64,000 nucleotides of DNA from an uncultured Tenacibaculum sp. (GCF_947499065.1 NZ_CANMMT010000002.1:371313-435312), one strand, 5' to 3'; positions 35,839 to 44,279 are shown, numbered from the stretch's first letter. Notes: generated by a model not told the origin, from the letters alone. Translations and numbers: made by a program.

Positions 35839-36292
35839 CCTAATTAATTCAGTTAATAAGTATAACTTATTTATAATTATATTTTTAATAATTACTTCTT
35901 GTAGTAATGGATTTTGTGATGATATTTCTAAAACTATTAGTAAAGAGTATAAAGATTCTAAGGATATAAATATAATTGATATGGTAAATATATATCCTTT
36001 TGAATGGGATGAGTTAAGAATTTTTAAATCTTTTCATACTCCAAGAGATATTTCAGAAAGTTTAGGATTTGATTGTAATTGTGAACCTATATATGATGGG
36101 GATGCTATGTACTTATTTATAAAAAATGGACAAATAATCAGAAAAGGAACAGAGCAGTGCAATAATTTTATTTTTACTAATAGTAAAAACAGTAAAGTTT
36201 TTATAAATAAAGAAACATCAAAATTTGAAGTAAAAAAAGTTAAAGAAAATGGAAATTTCTTTTTTACTTTAACTCCATTAGTTAATGATTAA
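35822..36292 (+). CDS. Candidate lipoprotein immunity protein for the Rhs toxin
   Basis: A 156-residue predicted lipoprotein (lipobox ITSCS, after an N-terminal extension). Its start lies 17 bp inside the toxin gene, the tight arrangement usual for toxin-immunity pairs. The mature part (about 30-156) is acidic at first, with three further Cys (CNCEP, QCNNF), and has no recognised family. If it is the immunity protein, lipid anchoring implies that the toxin tip acts in the periplasm or envelope rather than the cytosol. Role inferred from position and size. Confidence 0.65.
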   Translation: MMKKNSLINSVNKYNLFIIIFLIITSCSNGFCDDISKTISKEYKDSKDINIIDMVNIYPFEWDELRIFKSFHTPRDISESLGFDCNCEPIYDGDAMYLFIKNGQIIRKGTEQCNNFIFTNSKNSKVFINKETSKFEVKKVKENGNFFFTLTPLVND

Positions 36293-36420
36293 TTAATAAT
36301 TATAAAACCTATAAATCATACATATCCCCCCCGCTCCCGCACGATAGGTAAAGGAGTTAATTTTAATAGAGGTCATAATGATCATATACATATAGGTAAA
36401 GGAAATGGAAAAAATCGTTA
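36293..36420 (+). pseudogene. Remnant of a displaced toxin C-terminal tail
   Basis: Between two immunity-like genes, an open frame without a start reads ...PPRSRTIGKGVNFNRG then HNDHIHIGKGNGKNR and stop at 36418-36420. The H-x-D-H-x-H motif is like the metal sites of M15/M74-type peptidoglycan peptidases. The stop overlaps the start of the next lipoprotein gene by 16 bp, nearly the same overlap as in the intact toxin-immunity pair upstream, so this looks like the last 40 codons of a lost Rhs toxin. A 7-C run at 36326-36332 marks the 5' part. Confidence 0.55.
36333..36345 (+). repeat. GC-rich 13-mer, copy 1
   Basis: GCTCCCGCACGAT, strikingly GC-rich for this locus. It matches 11 of 13 bases (two C/T changes) with GCTCTCGCATGAT at 39805-39817, where the Rhs remnant block ends. 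It may be a residue of homologous toxin tails or a recombination seam. Confidence 0.45.
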
Positions 36421-36959
36421 AATTATCGTCATTATTTTTAATCATTTTAATTGCGTCTTTTTGTAGTAATGTTAAAAAAGAAAAAAAAGAAGGAAGTAGA
36501 TTTGATAAATTTTACACAAAGAAAATAGGTTTTAAAAGTTTTAATTTAGATTCTTTGAATGTAGATTTAAATAGCTTGACAAAAGTTGATTCTTCAGATT
36601 CTATTTATAAAAAAGCAGGTTCAAAAAGTGCAGAATTTTTCTATTATTCAGTGTTAGATACTTCTCGTATTTTTGAATCAGTAGTTTATTTATATTCAAA
36701 TGAAGGAAAAGAACAATGTTTAGAAATGGTCAATTATAAAAATGATGGAACTATTATTTCTACTCTCCCTTTATTTTGTTCTGGTGGTGATGCAGAAGAG
36801 TATTTTACTTTAGAGTCTGATTTTATTTCTAAAAATGAAATAAAACAAAGTAGAGCTGAAGGTTATTTTAACGATGAGGATTCTTTAATCGTAACAGATA
36901 GGTCTTTTTTTAAAGTTAGAATAAAAGATAACGGAACAATTAAAAAAGATTCTAATTAA
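36405..36959 (+). CDS. Lipoprotein, candidate orphan immunity protein
   Basis: A 184-residue predicted lipoprotein (about LIASFCS at residues 14-20, an acceptable lipobox). The body is acidic and Ser/Lys-rich with segments such as FDKFYTKKIGFKSFNLDSLNV, ESVVYLYSNEGKEQCLEMVNYKND and LPLFCSGGDAEEYF. No family is recognised. Its start overlaps the stop of the toxin-tail remnant by 16 bp, so it is best read as the immunity gene kept after its toxin was truncated. Envelope location again suits a periplasmic toxin. Confidence 0.6.
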   Translation: MEKIVKLSSLFLIILIASFCSNVKKEKKEGSRFDKFYTKKIGFKSFNLDSLNVDLNSLTKVDSSDSIYKKAGSKSAEFFYYSVLDTSRIFESVVYLYSNEGKEQCLEMVNYKNDGTIISTLPLFCSGGDAEEYFTLESDFISKNEIKQSRAEGYFNDEDSLIVTDRSFFKVRIKDNGTIKKDSN

Positions 36960-36960
36960 A

Positions 36961-38133
36961 AGAATATTCGTTTGTTATAGTAACAACAATGGTATTATTA
37001 CTCCAAGTACTGAAATTGTAGAAGAATCTAATTACTATCCTTTTGGATTAAAACATAAAGGGTATAACAATAACGTCTCATCCCTTGCAAACTCTACTGC
37101 GCAGAAGTTCGGGTATAATGGAGTAGAATTAAATGAAAGTTTAGGTCTTAACTTAATGGAAATGGACTTTAGACAGTATAATCCAGCTATTGGTAGATTT
37201 ACTTCTATAGACCCAGTTGTGCATTGGAGTAATTCAACTTATAATGGATTTGATAATAATCCTGTATATTGGGCTGACCCAAGTGGTGCTGATTCAGCCA
37301 GTTCTATTATGGACGCATTTAATAAGTCTGGTAGTGGCACTACTACTTGGTACAATGATGGTAATGGTGGTTTAACAGATGAAGGACCTACTGACCCTAA
37401 AGAAGGAGAGTCAAGAGAGGTTAAAAAAGCGGTCTGTGGAGTAGGAAAAGATTGTGTTATAACATATACTGAATATTATCATAGTGGAGGAATAAAAGGT
37501 TCTAAGGCTGGATGGTATAGAGCAGGAGATTATATAGACAAAATTACTCCTTTAGCAATTACATTAGCTGGAGGAAATGATAATATAGGAGGAAGTTTAG
37601 CTTCTTTAAATTGGATTGATAACTTAGAAGCTTCTGATGGATTTTGGAATTTTTTAAATTCATATTCATCCTCTTTATCAGATTTTGTCCAAGTGAAGAA
37701 ACACTTTATGACCACTGGAACAACTTATTCAATGGGGATAGATTCTCCATTTTTGTTAGGAGTTGGACTGTTAAAGAATATTGGGCTTGGTGGTGCTAGT
37801 GTAACTACAACAGATGGGTTTTTATTTAAAGGATTTACTATAAAAACACCAATTGATATACCTGTACAAAGATTTGGTAATTTAAATTTTGGAAGAGCAG
37901 ATTTTTGGGGGTTAAGAATTGGAACTAGTCAGTTTGCTAATAGAACTTTTGGAGCTATTTTACCAGAATGGAATAGTCTTACTCAATTTACAAAAGGGGT
38001 AATACCTAAAGGTTCTCAAATTAAATTTGGATTTATTGGTCCTCAAGGATGGAAGTATCCAGGGGGTTCATTACAATTCATTGTTCGTTCAAAAGATGTA
38101 ATAAATCAATCAAGTAAAATTATAAAAAGATGA
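36961..38133 (+). pseudogene. 5'-truncated Rhs core with its own C-terminal toxin domain
   Basis: The frame opens at about 36961 without a start and reads YSNNNGIITP, EESNYYPFGLKHKGYNN, NGVELNESLGLN, then MEMDFRQYNPAIGRFTSIDPV: the same Rhs core as the big gene (residues about 1600-1700). The first ATG is at 37156, so a protein of about 325 residues could still be made but without the shell. The tip after ADPSGAD (about 280 codons) is unrelated to the DUF6973-like tip and ends IPKGSQIKFGFIGPQGWKYPGG. The PGG-x-x-Q ending recalls ADP-ribosyltransferase/NADase-type toxins such as TNT, but I would not assign it. The gene after it overlaps by 4 bp. Confidence 0.75.
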
Positions 38134-38507
38134 TAAACTTTGAAACTCCTATTGATTTTAATATAATAAAACAGGATGATGATACAAAAGTTGAATACTT
38201 TGACTTAATGGAATTATCTCAAGGAGGCCCAGAGGTAGGGGGAATAAAAATTAATAATGAAACAATTAAAAATTATCGTTTTGGAGGACCTTGTATTATC
38301 TCTAAAGAATATGTATATATTCCAGTTTATATAAAAAAGCTATGCGTATCTGGTTTTAGAATAGCTGAAATTAATATAAAAACACTTGAAGTGAGTTTTA
38401 TAAGTAAAATTGAACGCTTTGTTGTGATAGATAAAGTAATAGATAATAATCTTTATTATTATTTAAATTTGGATAAAACTGTTTCAAAAACAATAAAATT
38501 AAAATAA
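38130..38507 (+). CDS. Candidate cytosolic immunity protein
   Basis: A 125-residue soluble protein with no signal peptide (MINFETPIDFNIIKQDDD...), beta-rich with paired Gly motifs (QGGPEVGGIKIN, FGGPCIISKEYVYIPVYIKK). It begins four bases inside the truncated Rhs toxin gene, the usual toxin-immunity overlap. Because it lacks a lipobox, its partner toxin is expected to act in the cytosol, in contrast with the lipoprotein candidates in the same island. No family recognised. Confidence 0.6.
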   Translation: MINFETPIDFNIIKQDDDTKVEYFDLMELSQGGPEVGGIKINNETIKNYRFGGPCIISKEYVYIPVYIKKLCVSGFRIAEINIKTLEVSFISKIERFVVIDKVIDNNLYYYLNLDKTVSKTIKLK

Positions 38508-38513
38508 CACATC

Positions 38514-38628
38514 ATGTCAGAATTCGAAATCAAAACAGATAAATCAGGACAATTTAGATTTAACTTAAAAGCTAGCTGGAAATGGACAAACTATTCTAGC
38601 TAGTGAAGCTGGTAGTATAGTAAAATAG
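38514..38628 (+). pseudogene. YegP/DUF1508 remnant broken by a 4-bp duplication
   Basis: The frame from ATG 38514 reads MSEFEIKTDKSGQFRFNLKA, the opening of a YegP-like (DUF1508) protein, then goes out of frame. From 38578 another frame reads GNGQTILASEAGSIVK, the next part of the same domain. AGCT occurs twice in tandem at 38570-38577; removing one copy joins the halves into one frame. The domain then ends early at a stop (38626-38628), so the copy is also truncated. Confidence 0.75.
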
Positions 38629-38666
38629 GTCATGAGATATTTCATGATTGTAAAAGAATAAAAGTT

Positions 38667-38697
38667 AGTAGTTAGTAAAAATTCTAGCTACTGATTT
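38667..38697 (+). terminator. Hairpin with T run, possible terminator
   Basis: AGTAGTTAG and CTAGCTACT pair with one G-T wobble around an 8-base loop, and ATTTTT follows closely. It stands after the YegP remnant and before the internal Rhs fragment. Confidence 0.45.
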
Positions 38698-38757
38698 TTC
38701 AAGTTCGTTGATATATAATGAGAGTTGAAAATTTCATAGAAGTGCTATAATCAGGGA

Positions 38758-39210
38758 TTGTTATTCCAAGATGCAAATAAAGACAACGATCTATATAACG
38801 ACATAACAGATGCTAACAAACGTTTGTATAACGGAAACATTAGCCAAACAAGTTGGAATACTTTAAATACAGATACAAGTTCAAAAACATATACCTATAG
38901 CTACGATGCGCTGAATAGAATTTTAGGAGCAACAGGAGTTAACGGATCTAATTATAATGTTTCGGGTATTACTTACGATAAAAACGGAAACATTTTAAGT
39001 TTGATTAGAAATGGACATACCAATGTAGGAGCAACTAGTTTTGGAGTAATGGACAACTTAGTGTATAGTTACGATAATGGTAACAAGTTAACCAAAGTAT
39101 TAGACAATGGTAATGATGTTTATGGATTTAAAGATGGAGCTAATGTCACTACAGAGTATACCTATGATGACAATGGTAATAAGTTATTTATATTACATAC
39201 TCTAGGTTAA
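38758..39210 (+). pseudogene. Internal Rhs fragment
   Basis: A piece of about 145 codons equivalent to residues about 1345-1495 of the large Rhs protein (NDITDANKRLYNGNISQTSWNTL, YDKNGNILSLIRNGH, SFGVMDNLVYSYDNGNKL), with no shell before it, no core after it, and only a TTG as possible start. Bases 38795-38908 match 34169-34282 at about 110 of 114 positions by eye, while the rest is more diverged. Relative to the main gene, six codons (FSLKYN) near the front are missing. Not expected to be functional; a possible recombination partner. Confidence 0.8.
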
Positions 39211-39284
39211 AAGCATGAATAAATAAGAGAAAATGTAGGATTTAGTAGTTCCAATAATGTGTGTTTATATAAAATTTAATTTAC

Positions 39285-39749
39285 ATGAGATATATAGTCA
39301 TTTTTTTACTCCTATTCACTAGCTGTAATAATCTAAAAAGTAAAGAAAATAAAAAAGAGATAGTAAATTTAAATAAGTCAAAAAAAGAGGATTGTATAAA
39401 AGATTTTGATACTTTTTTTGATAAATTCGGTAAGGATAGTGTTTTTCAAAAAAATAAAATTAAATACCCATTAAGATATTTAATAAGTGATTATGATTAC
39501 GAACAAGAGAAAGATACTGTTGGAGTAGAATTAATTCGCAAGGAAGAAAATAAATATTTTGATTTTACTAAAGATAAAGACGCTATAAATAATGAATTTG
39601 ATAAATATACTATCGAAATAGAAAAGAAGAGTGATAAAGAGATTTTGTATAAGCACTTAGGTTATGATAATGGAATATTTATTATACATAAATTTGTGTT
39701 TATTGATGGATGTTGGTTTTTAACTGAAATAGAAAATAAATCTTCTTAA
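39285..39749 (+). CDS. Small lipoprotein, possible orphan immunity protein
   Basis: A 154-residue predicted lipoprotein (lipobox LFTSCN at about residue 14). The rest is very Lys/Asp-rich with one conserved-looking end (YDNGIFIIHKFVFIDGCWFLTEIENK). This Phe-x-x-Asp/Asn-x-x-Trp ending resembles that of small DUF-type immunity lipoproteins in other Bacteroidota toxin loci, but no exact family is recognised. It closes the Rhs remnant block. Role inferred from context. Confidence 0.5.
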   Translation: MRYIVIFLLLFTSCNNLKSKENKKEIVNLNKSKKEDCIKDFDTFFDKFGKDSVFQKNKIKYPLRYLISDYDYEQEKDTVGVELIRKEENKYFDFTKDKDAINNEFDKYTIEIEKKSDKEILYKHLGYDNGIFIIHKFVFIDGCWFLTEIENKSS

Positions 39750-39804
39750 ATTTATTTTTTTAATGGAGTTATGGTAGCTAAGGAAAACCAATGTTTAAAA
39801 CCTA

Positions 39805-39830
39805 GCTCTCGCATGATTGCATCGTGTGTC
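39805..39830 (+). repeat. GC-rich 13-mer, copy 2, in an imperfect palindrome
   Basis: GCTCTCGCATGAT (39805-39817) repeats the GC-rich 13-mer of 36333-36345. It continues TGCATCGTGTG so that CGCATGAT and ATCGTGTG form an imperfect inverted repeat around TGC. It lies at the boundary between the Rhs remnant block and the rpsA upstream region. In frame it would read PSSRMIASCV, which could also be a remnant coding tail. Confidence 0.4.
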
Positions 39831-39975
39831 AAAAAGAAATAAAGAATTAATAAGATTAAATCTTTTATATAACTGAATAAGCGTAAGTAAGAAAAATGTT
39901 TGTGGTTATATAACCAGTAGTGAGGTTAAATCTTTTAAAATCAAAAGCTTTGTAGGTTATTTCAATAAAACTTCG

Positions 39976-39983
39976 TAAATTTG
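39976..39983 (+). promoter_or_regulatory. rpsA promoter -7 box and long leader
   Basis: TAAATTTG fits the Bacteroidota -7 consensus TAnnTTTG; a TTTG about 23 bp upstream may be the -33 element. Transcription from here would give a leader of about 115 nt before the rpsA ATG, long enough for the autogenous control usual for ribosomal protein genes. The 357-bp region from 39750 otherwise holds only the GC-rich palindrome at its 5' side. Confidence 0.55.
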
Positions 39984-40106
39984 CACGCCTTTTTACAAGA
40001 ACAGATTTATAAAAGGTGCAAAATATATTTATAAAAGTTTAATTTCTCTTTGAGTTGGTGTTGTTAAAAATCTGGCTAACAAAAAGATACAAAATTTATT
40101 TCAGAC

Positions 40107-41876
40107 ATGTCTGAAGAAACAAAAAAAGCTGCAGAAGCAGTAAACCCAGCAGAATTTTTAGCTAACTTTAACTGGCACAAATACGAAGAAGGTATTGATG
40201 AAGTTGATGAGTCTAAATTAAAAGAATTTGAAAAAGCCTTAGAAGGTACAGTAGGTTTCGTAAACGAGCGTGATGTAATCGAAGGTGAAGTAACAAGAAT
40301 TACTGATAGAGATGCAATTATCGATATCAACTCAAAGTCTGAAGGAGTTATTTCTTTAAACGAATTCCGTTACAACCCAAATTTAGCTGTTGGTGATAGA
40401 GTTGAAGTATTAGTTGATAAAAGAGAAGATTCTTCTGGTCAATTAGTATTATCTCACAAAAAAGCACGTGTAATTAAAGCTTGGGATCGTGTTAACAATG
40501 CACACGAAACTGGAGAAATCGTTAACGGTTTTGTTAAGTGTAGAACTCGTGGAGGTATGATCGTTGATGTATTTGGTATTGAAGCATTCTTACCAGGTTC
40601 TCAAATTGATGTGAAGCCTATCCGTGACTACGATCAGTATGTAGAGAAAACTATGGAATTCAAAGTTGTAAAAATCAACCACGAATTTAAAAACGTAGTA
40701 GTATCTCATAAAGCATTAATCGAAGCTGATTTAGAAGATCAAAAACGTGAAATCATCGGTCAATTAGAAAAAGGACAAGTATTAGAAGGTGTTGTTAAAA
40801 ACATTACTTCTTATGGTGTGTTTGTTGACTTAGGTGGTGTTGACGGATTAGTACATATTACTGATTTATCTTGGTCTCGTATCAACCACCCTAACGAGGT
40901 TGTTGAATTAGATCAAAAATTAAATGTTGTAATCTTAGACTTTGATGATAACAAGTCTAGAATCCAATTAGGATTAAAACAATTATCAGCTCACCCATGG
41001 GAAGCTTTAAATGCTGACTTAAAAGTTGGAGATAAAGTAAAAGGTAAAGTTGTTGTTTTAGCTGATTACGGTGCATTTGTAGAGGTTGAAGAAGGAGTTG
41101 AAGGATTAATTCACGTATCTGAAATGTCTTGGTCTACTCACTTACGTTCTGCTCAAGATTTCGTGAAAGTTGGTGATGAAGTAGAAGCTCAAATCTTAAC
41201 ATTAGATCGTGAAGATCGTAAGATGTCTTTAGGTATGAAGCAATTACACCCAGATCCATGGACAGATATTACTACTAAGTACCCTGTAGGTTCTACTCAC
41301 ACTGGTACTGTACGTAACTATACTAACTTCGGTGTATTCGTAGAATTAGAAGAAGGTATTGACGGATTAGTATATATCTCTGATTTATCTTGGACTAAGA
41401 AAATTAAGCACCCATCAGATTTCGTAACTGTTGGTGATAAGTTAGATGTTCAAGTATTAGAATTAGACGTTGAAAACCGTAAGTTAAACTTAGGTCACAA
41501 GCAAACTCAAGATAACCCTTGGGATGCTCACGAAGCTACGTATGCAATCGGATCAACTCACGAAGGTACTATTAAAGAAAAGAATGATAAAGGTGCTACA
41601 GTAGTATTCGCTGATGGAATTGAAGCATTTGCTCCAACTCGTTTCTTAGAAAAAGAAGACGGATCGAAATTAGCTAAAGGAGATACTGTACAGTTTATCG
41701 TAACTGAATTTAGTAAAGAATACCGTAGAATTGTTGTTTCTCATACTTCTATCTTTAGAGAAGAAGAAAAGAAAAACATCAAGGCTGCTGCTAAGAAAGC
41801 TGCTGATGTAGAGAAAACTACATTAGGTGATATCGGTGGATTAGCTGAGTTAAAGAAGAAAATGGAAGGAAAATAA
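40107..41876 (+). CDS. rpsA: 30S ribosomal protein S1
   Basis: A 589-residue ribosomal protein S1 with six successive S1 RNA-binding (OB-fold) repeats from about residue 50 to 545. The later repeats show the classic word pattern, for example GVVKNITSYGVFVDLGGVDGLVHITDLSW and GTVRNYTNFGVFVELEEGIDGL. S1 helps unwind and place mRNA on the 30S subunit. The C-terminal tail is Lys/Ala-rich and helical. Codon choice is strongly biased (frequent TTA, GGT, CGT), as in highly expressed genes. A perfect terminator follows. Confidence 0.97.
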   Translation: MSEETKKAAEAVNPAEFLANFNWHKYEEGIDEVDESKLKEFEKALEGTVGFVNERDVIEGEVTRITDRDAIIDINSKSEGVISLNEFRYNPNLAVGDRVEVLVDKREDSSGQLVLSHKKARVIKAWDRVNNAHETGEIVNGFVKCRTRGGMIVDVFGIEAFLPGSQIDVKPIRDYDQYVEKTMEFKVVKINHEFKNVVVSHKALIEADLEDQKREIIGQLEKGQVLEGVVKNITSYGVFVDLGGVDGLVHITDLSWSRINHPNEVVELDQKLNVVILDFDDNKSRIQLGLKQLSAHPWEALNADLKVGDKVKGKVVVLADYGAFVEVEEGVEGLIHVSEMSWSTHLRSAQDFVKVGDEVEAQILTLDREDRKMSLGMKQLHPDPWTDITTKYPVGSTHTGTVRNYTNFGVFVELEEGIDGLVYISDLSWTKKIKHPSDFVTVGDKLDVQVLELDVENRKLNLGHKQTQDNPWDAHEATYAIGSTHEGTIKEKNDKGATVVFADGIEAFAPTRFLEKEDGSKLAKGDTVQFIVTEFSKEYRRIVVSHTSIFREEEKKNIKAAAKKAADVEKTTLGDIGGLAELKKKMEGK

Positions 41877-41899
41877 TTTTCTAAACATTTATACCTATA

Positions 41900-41927
41900 A
41901 AACCGCTACAATTGTAGCGGTTTTTTT
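41900..41927 (+). terminator. rpsA terminator
   Basis: A perfect inverted repeat AAACCGCTACA/ (TG)TAGCGGTTT with a tiny loop, followed by seven T. It is 24 bp after the rpsA stop. Confidence 0.9.
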
Positions 41928-41996
41928 ATGCTCTTAATTGTAACATTTGTTACAGTTAAAGACGCTTAGTTTTTAAGTTAATTTCTTAAATACCAT

Positions 41997-42004
41997 TATA
42001 TTTG
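41997..42004 (+). promoter_or_regulatory. glmM promoter -7 box
   Basis: TATATTTG matches TAnnTTTG exactly and lies 20 bp before the glmM start codon. Together with the rpsA terminator it shows that glmM starts a new transcript. Confidence 0.6.
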
Positions 42005-42023
42005 TATCCTAATAAAAATTAAT

Positions 42024-43415
42024 ATGACACTTATAAAATCAATATCAGGAATCAGAGGTACAATAGGGGGAGCTACAGGAGATAACCTTACACCGATTGA
42101 TGCTGTCAAATTTGCTTCAGCATATGGAGCATTCATAAAAAAAAGAAATCCAGAAGCTGAAAAAATTAAAGTGGTTATAGGAAGAGATGCACGTATTTCT
42201 GGTAAAATGATAAGTAACCTAGTAGCCAATACTTTAGTTGGTTTAGGAATTAATGTAGTCGATTTAGGATTGTCTACAACACCAACGGTAGAAGTAGCAG
42301 TACCGTTAGAAAAAGCACAGGGAGGTATCATCTTAACTGCTTCTCATAATCCAAAACAATGGAATGCTTTAAAATTATTGAACGAAAAAGGGGAGTTTTT
42401 AAATGGAGCAGATGGTGAAGAGATATTAAAGTTAGCTGAAAGTGAAGATTTTTCTTTTGCTGAAGTTGATGATTTAGGTTCATACAAAAAGAATAAGAAG
42501 TATCTAAAAAAGCATATCAAAGAAGTTTTAAAATTAGATTTAGTAGACGTAAAAGCTATTAAAAAAGCTAAGTTTAAAGTAGTGGTAGATGGAGTTAATT
42601 CTACAGGTGGAGTGTTTATTCCAGCTTTATTAAAAGAATTAGGTGTAAAATGTATCGAATTATATTGTGAGCCAAATGGACAGTTCCCACACAATCCAGA
42701 GCCATTAAAAGAACACTTGACTGATATTTCAGAACTAGTAGTAAAAAAGAAAGCCGATTTAGGAATCGTTGTGGATCCAGATGTAGATCGTTTGGCATTA
42801 ATTTCTGAAGACGGATCAATGTTTGGTGAAGAATATACACTAGTTGCTTGTGCCGATTATGTATTAGAAAGATTAGGTGGAGGAAATACCGTATCAAACT
42901 TATCATCATCAAGAGCATTAAGAGATGTTACAGAAAAGCACGGAGGAACATATACAGCATCTGCAGTAGGAGAAGTAAACGTAGTGCAAATGATGAAAGA
43001 TACCGATACAGTAATTGGTGGAGAAGGAAATGGAGGAATTATTTATCCAGCTTCTCACTACGGAAGAGATTCATTAGTAGGAGTTGCTTTATTCTTATCG
43101 CATTTAGCACATAAAAAAATGTCTTGTAAAGAATTAAGAGATTCATATCCAAGTTACTTTATGAGTAAGAATAAAATCCAGTTAACACCACAAATTGATG
43201 TTGATAAGATTTTAGAAACAATGGCTGATAAGTATAAAAATGAAGAAGTAAATACCATAGATGGTGTAAAAATAGATTTTGCTGAAGAATGGGTACACTT
43301 ACGTAAATCGAATACAGAGCCTATTATTCGAATTTATACAGAAGCAAAATCACAAGAAAAAGCAGATTCATTGGCCGAAAGAGTGATAGAAGAAATCAAA
43401 GCAATAATAAAATAA
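42024..43415 (+). CDS. glmM: Phosphoglucosamine mutase
   Basis: A 463-residue alpha-D-phosphohexomutase. The phosphoserine motif is TASHNP with catalytic S107; the metal loop is DPDVDRL (about 253-259), the sugar-binding loop GEGNGGIIYP, and the C-terminal phosphate-binding RKSNTEPIIRIYTEA. In Bacteroidota this single-copy protein is usually called GlmM (glucosamine-6-P to glucosamine-1-P, for cell wall UDP-GlcNAc), but sequence alone does not rule out phosphomannomutase/phosphoglucomutase activity. It is followed after 15 bp by an outer-membrane-like gene. Confidence 0.9.
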   Translation: MTLIKSISGIRGTIGGATGDNLTPIDAVKFASAYGAFIKKRNPEAEKIKVVIGRDARISGKMISNLVANTLVGLGINVVDLGLSTTPTVEVAVPLEKAQGGIILTASHNPKQWNALKLLNEKGEFLNGADGEEILKLAESEDFSFAEVDDLGSYKKNKKYLKKHIKEVLKLDLVDVKAIKKAKFKVVVDGVNSTGGVFIPALLKELGVKCIELYCEPNGQFPHNPEPLKEHLTDISELVVKKKADLGIVVDPDVDRLALISEDGSMFGEEYTLVACADYVLERLGGGNTVSNLSSSRALRDVTEKHGGTYTASAVGEVNVVQMMKDTDTVIGGEGNGGIIYPASHYGRDSLVGVALFLSHLAHKKMSCKELRDSYPSYFMSKNKIQLTPQIDVDKILETMADKYKNEEVNTIDGVKIDFAEEWVHLRKSNTEPIIRIYTEAKSQEKADSLAERVIEEIKAIIK

Positions 43416-43430
43416 GAAAATAACAACGCG

Positions 43431-44279
43431 TTGAAATTAAGAATAGTGAGTTTATTAATGATGTTATTGACAGCATCATTAATAGTAGGGCAAGAGAAAG
43501 AAGAAAAAGTAAGAGAGAAAAAGAAAGTTACTAATAAAGGAAAGTTCTTTGTTTACTGGGGTTGGAACTGGGCAGATTATTCTGATTCTGATATCCGATT
43601 TAAAGGTGAAAACTACGATTTTACATTATCTAATGTAAGAGCAAAAGATAGACCAACTAAGTTTTCTTTTAGAGATTATTTTCACCCAGGGAGAATTACC
43701 ATTCCACAAACAAACTATAGAATAGGATATTTCTTTAAAGAGAATTATACTATTTCTATAGGGGTTGATCATATGAAATATGTAATGGTAAATGATCAAG
43801 ATGTAACCATAAACGGAAATATAAATGTAGGAAATGCAAAGTACGATGGTACTTATAACAATCAGACAATTAAGTTAACAGACGATTTCTTACGTTTTGA
43901 GCATACTGATGGTTTAAACTACGTAAATGTAGAAGTAAAACGATTTGACGATGTAAGTCACTGGTTTGGATTAAATATGGAGAACTTACAAATTAACTTA
44001 ACAGAAGGAGTAGGTGCTGGTATTTTATTTCCAAGAAGTAACACAAAGTTATTAGAAAATGAAAGGTATGATGAGTTCCATTTATCGGGTTACGGAATGT
44101 CTATAGGAGCAGGTTTAAATATCGCTTTCTTAAAACACTTCTTTATACAAGCCGATTTAAAAGGTGGATACATCAATATGTCTGATATAAGAACAACAAT
44201 GAATCCAGCAGATAGTGCTTCTCAAAGTTTTTACTTTTTTGAAAACACTATATTAATAGGAGGTAAGTTTAGACTATAA
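43431..44279 (+). CDS. Secreted, probable outer-membrane protein of unknown function
   Basis: A 282-residue protein starting from TTG at 43431; this codon is needed because the signal peptide (MKLRIVSLLMMLLTASLIVGQ) follows immediately. The body alternates aromatic strands (FFVYWGWNWADYSDSDIRF, YRIGYFFKENYTISIGVDHMKY, GYGMSIGAGLNIAFLKHFFIQADLKGGYINM) and ends ENTILIGGKFRL, with a penultimate aromatic/Arg strand as in beta barrels. About eight to ten strands can be drawn. The gene is close behind glmM, probably on the same transcript. No named family recognised. Confidence 0.65.
   Translation: MKLRIVSLLMMLLTASLIVGQEKEEKVREKKKVTNKGKFFVYWGWNWADYSDSDIRFKGENYDFTLSNVRAKDRPTKFSFRDYFHPGRITIPQTNYRIGYFFKENYTISIGVDHMKYVMVNDQDVTINGNINVGNAKYDGTYNNQTIKLTDDFLRFEHTDGLNYVNVEVKRFDDVSHWFGLNMENLQINLTEGVGAGILFPRSNTKLLENERYDEFHLSGYGMSIGAGLNIAFLKHFFIQADLKGGYINMSDIRTTMNPADSASQSFYFFENTILIGGKFRL

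Noticed and set aside
38795..38908. Reading the 114-bp near-identity as an assembly artefact
   Set aside because: The flanking sequence differs from the main gene at many positions on both sides and includes a six-codon deletion, so it is a distinct locus.
42848..43114. Arg/Ser-rich plus-strand frame within glmM
   Set aside because: Out-of-frame shadow of conserved GlmM sequence with no independent start signal.
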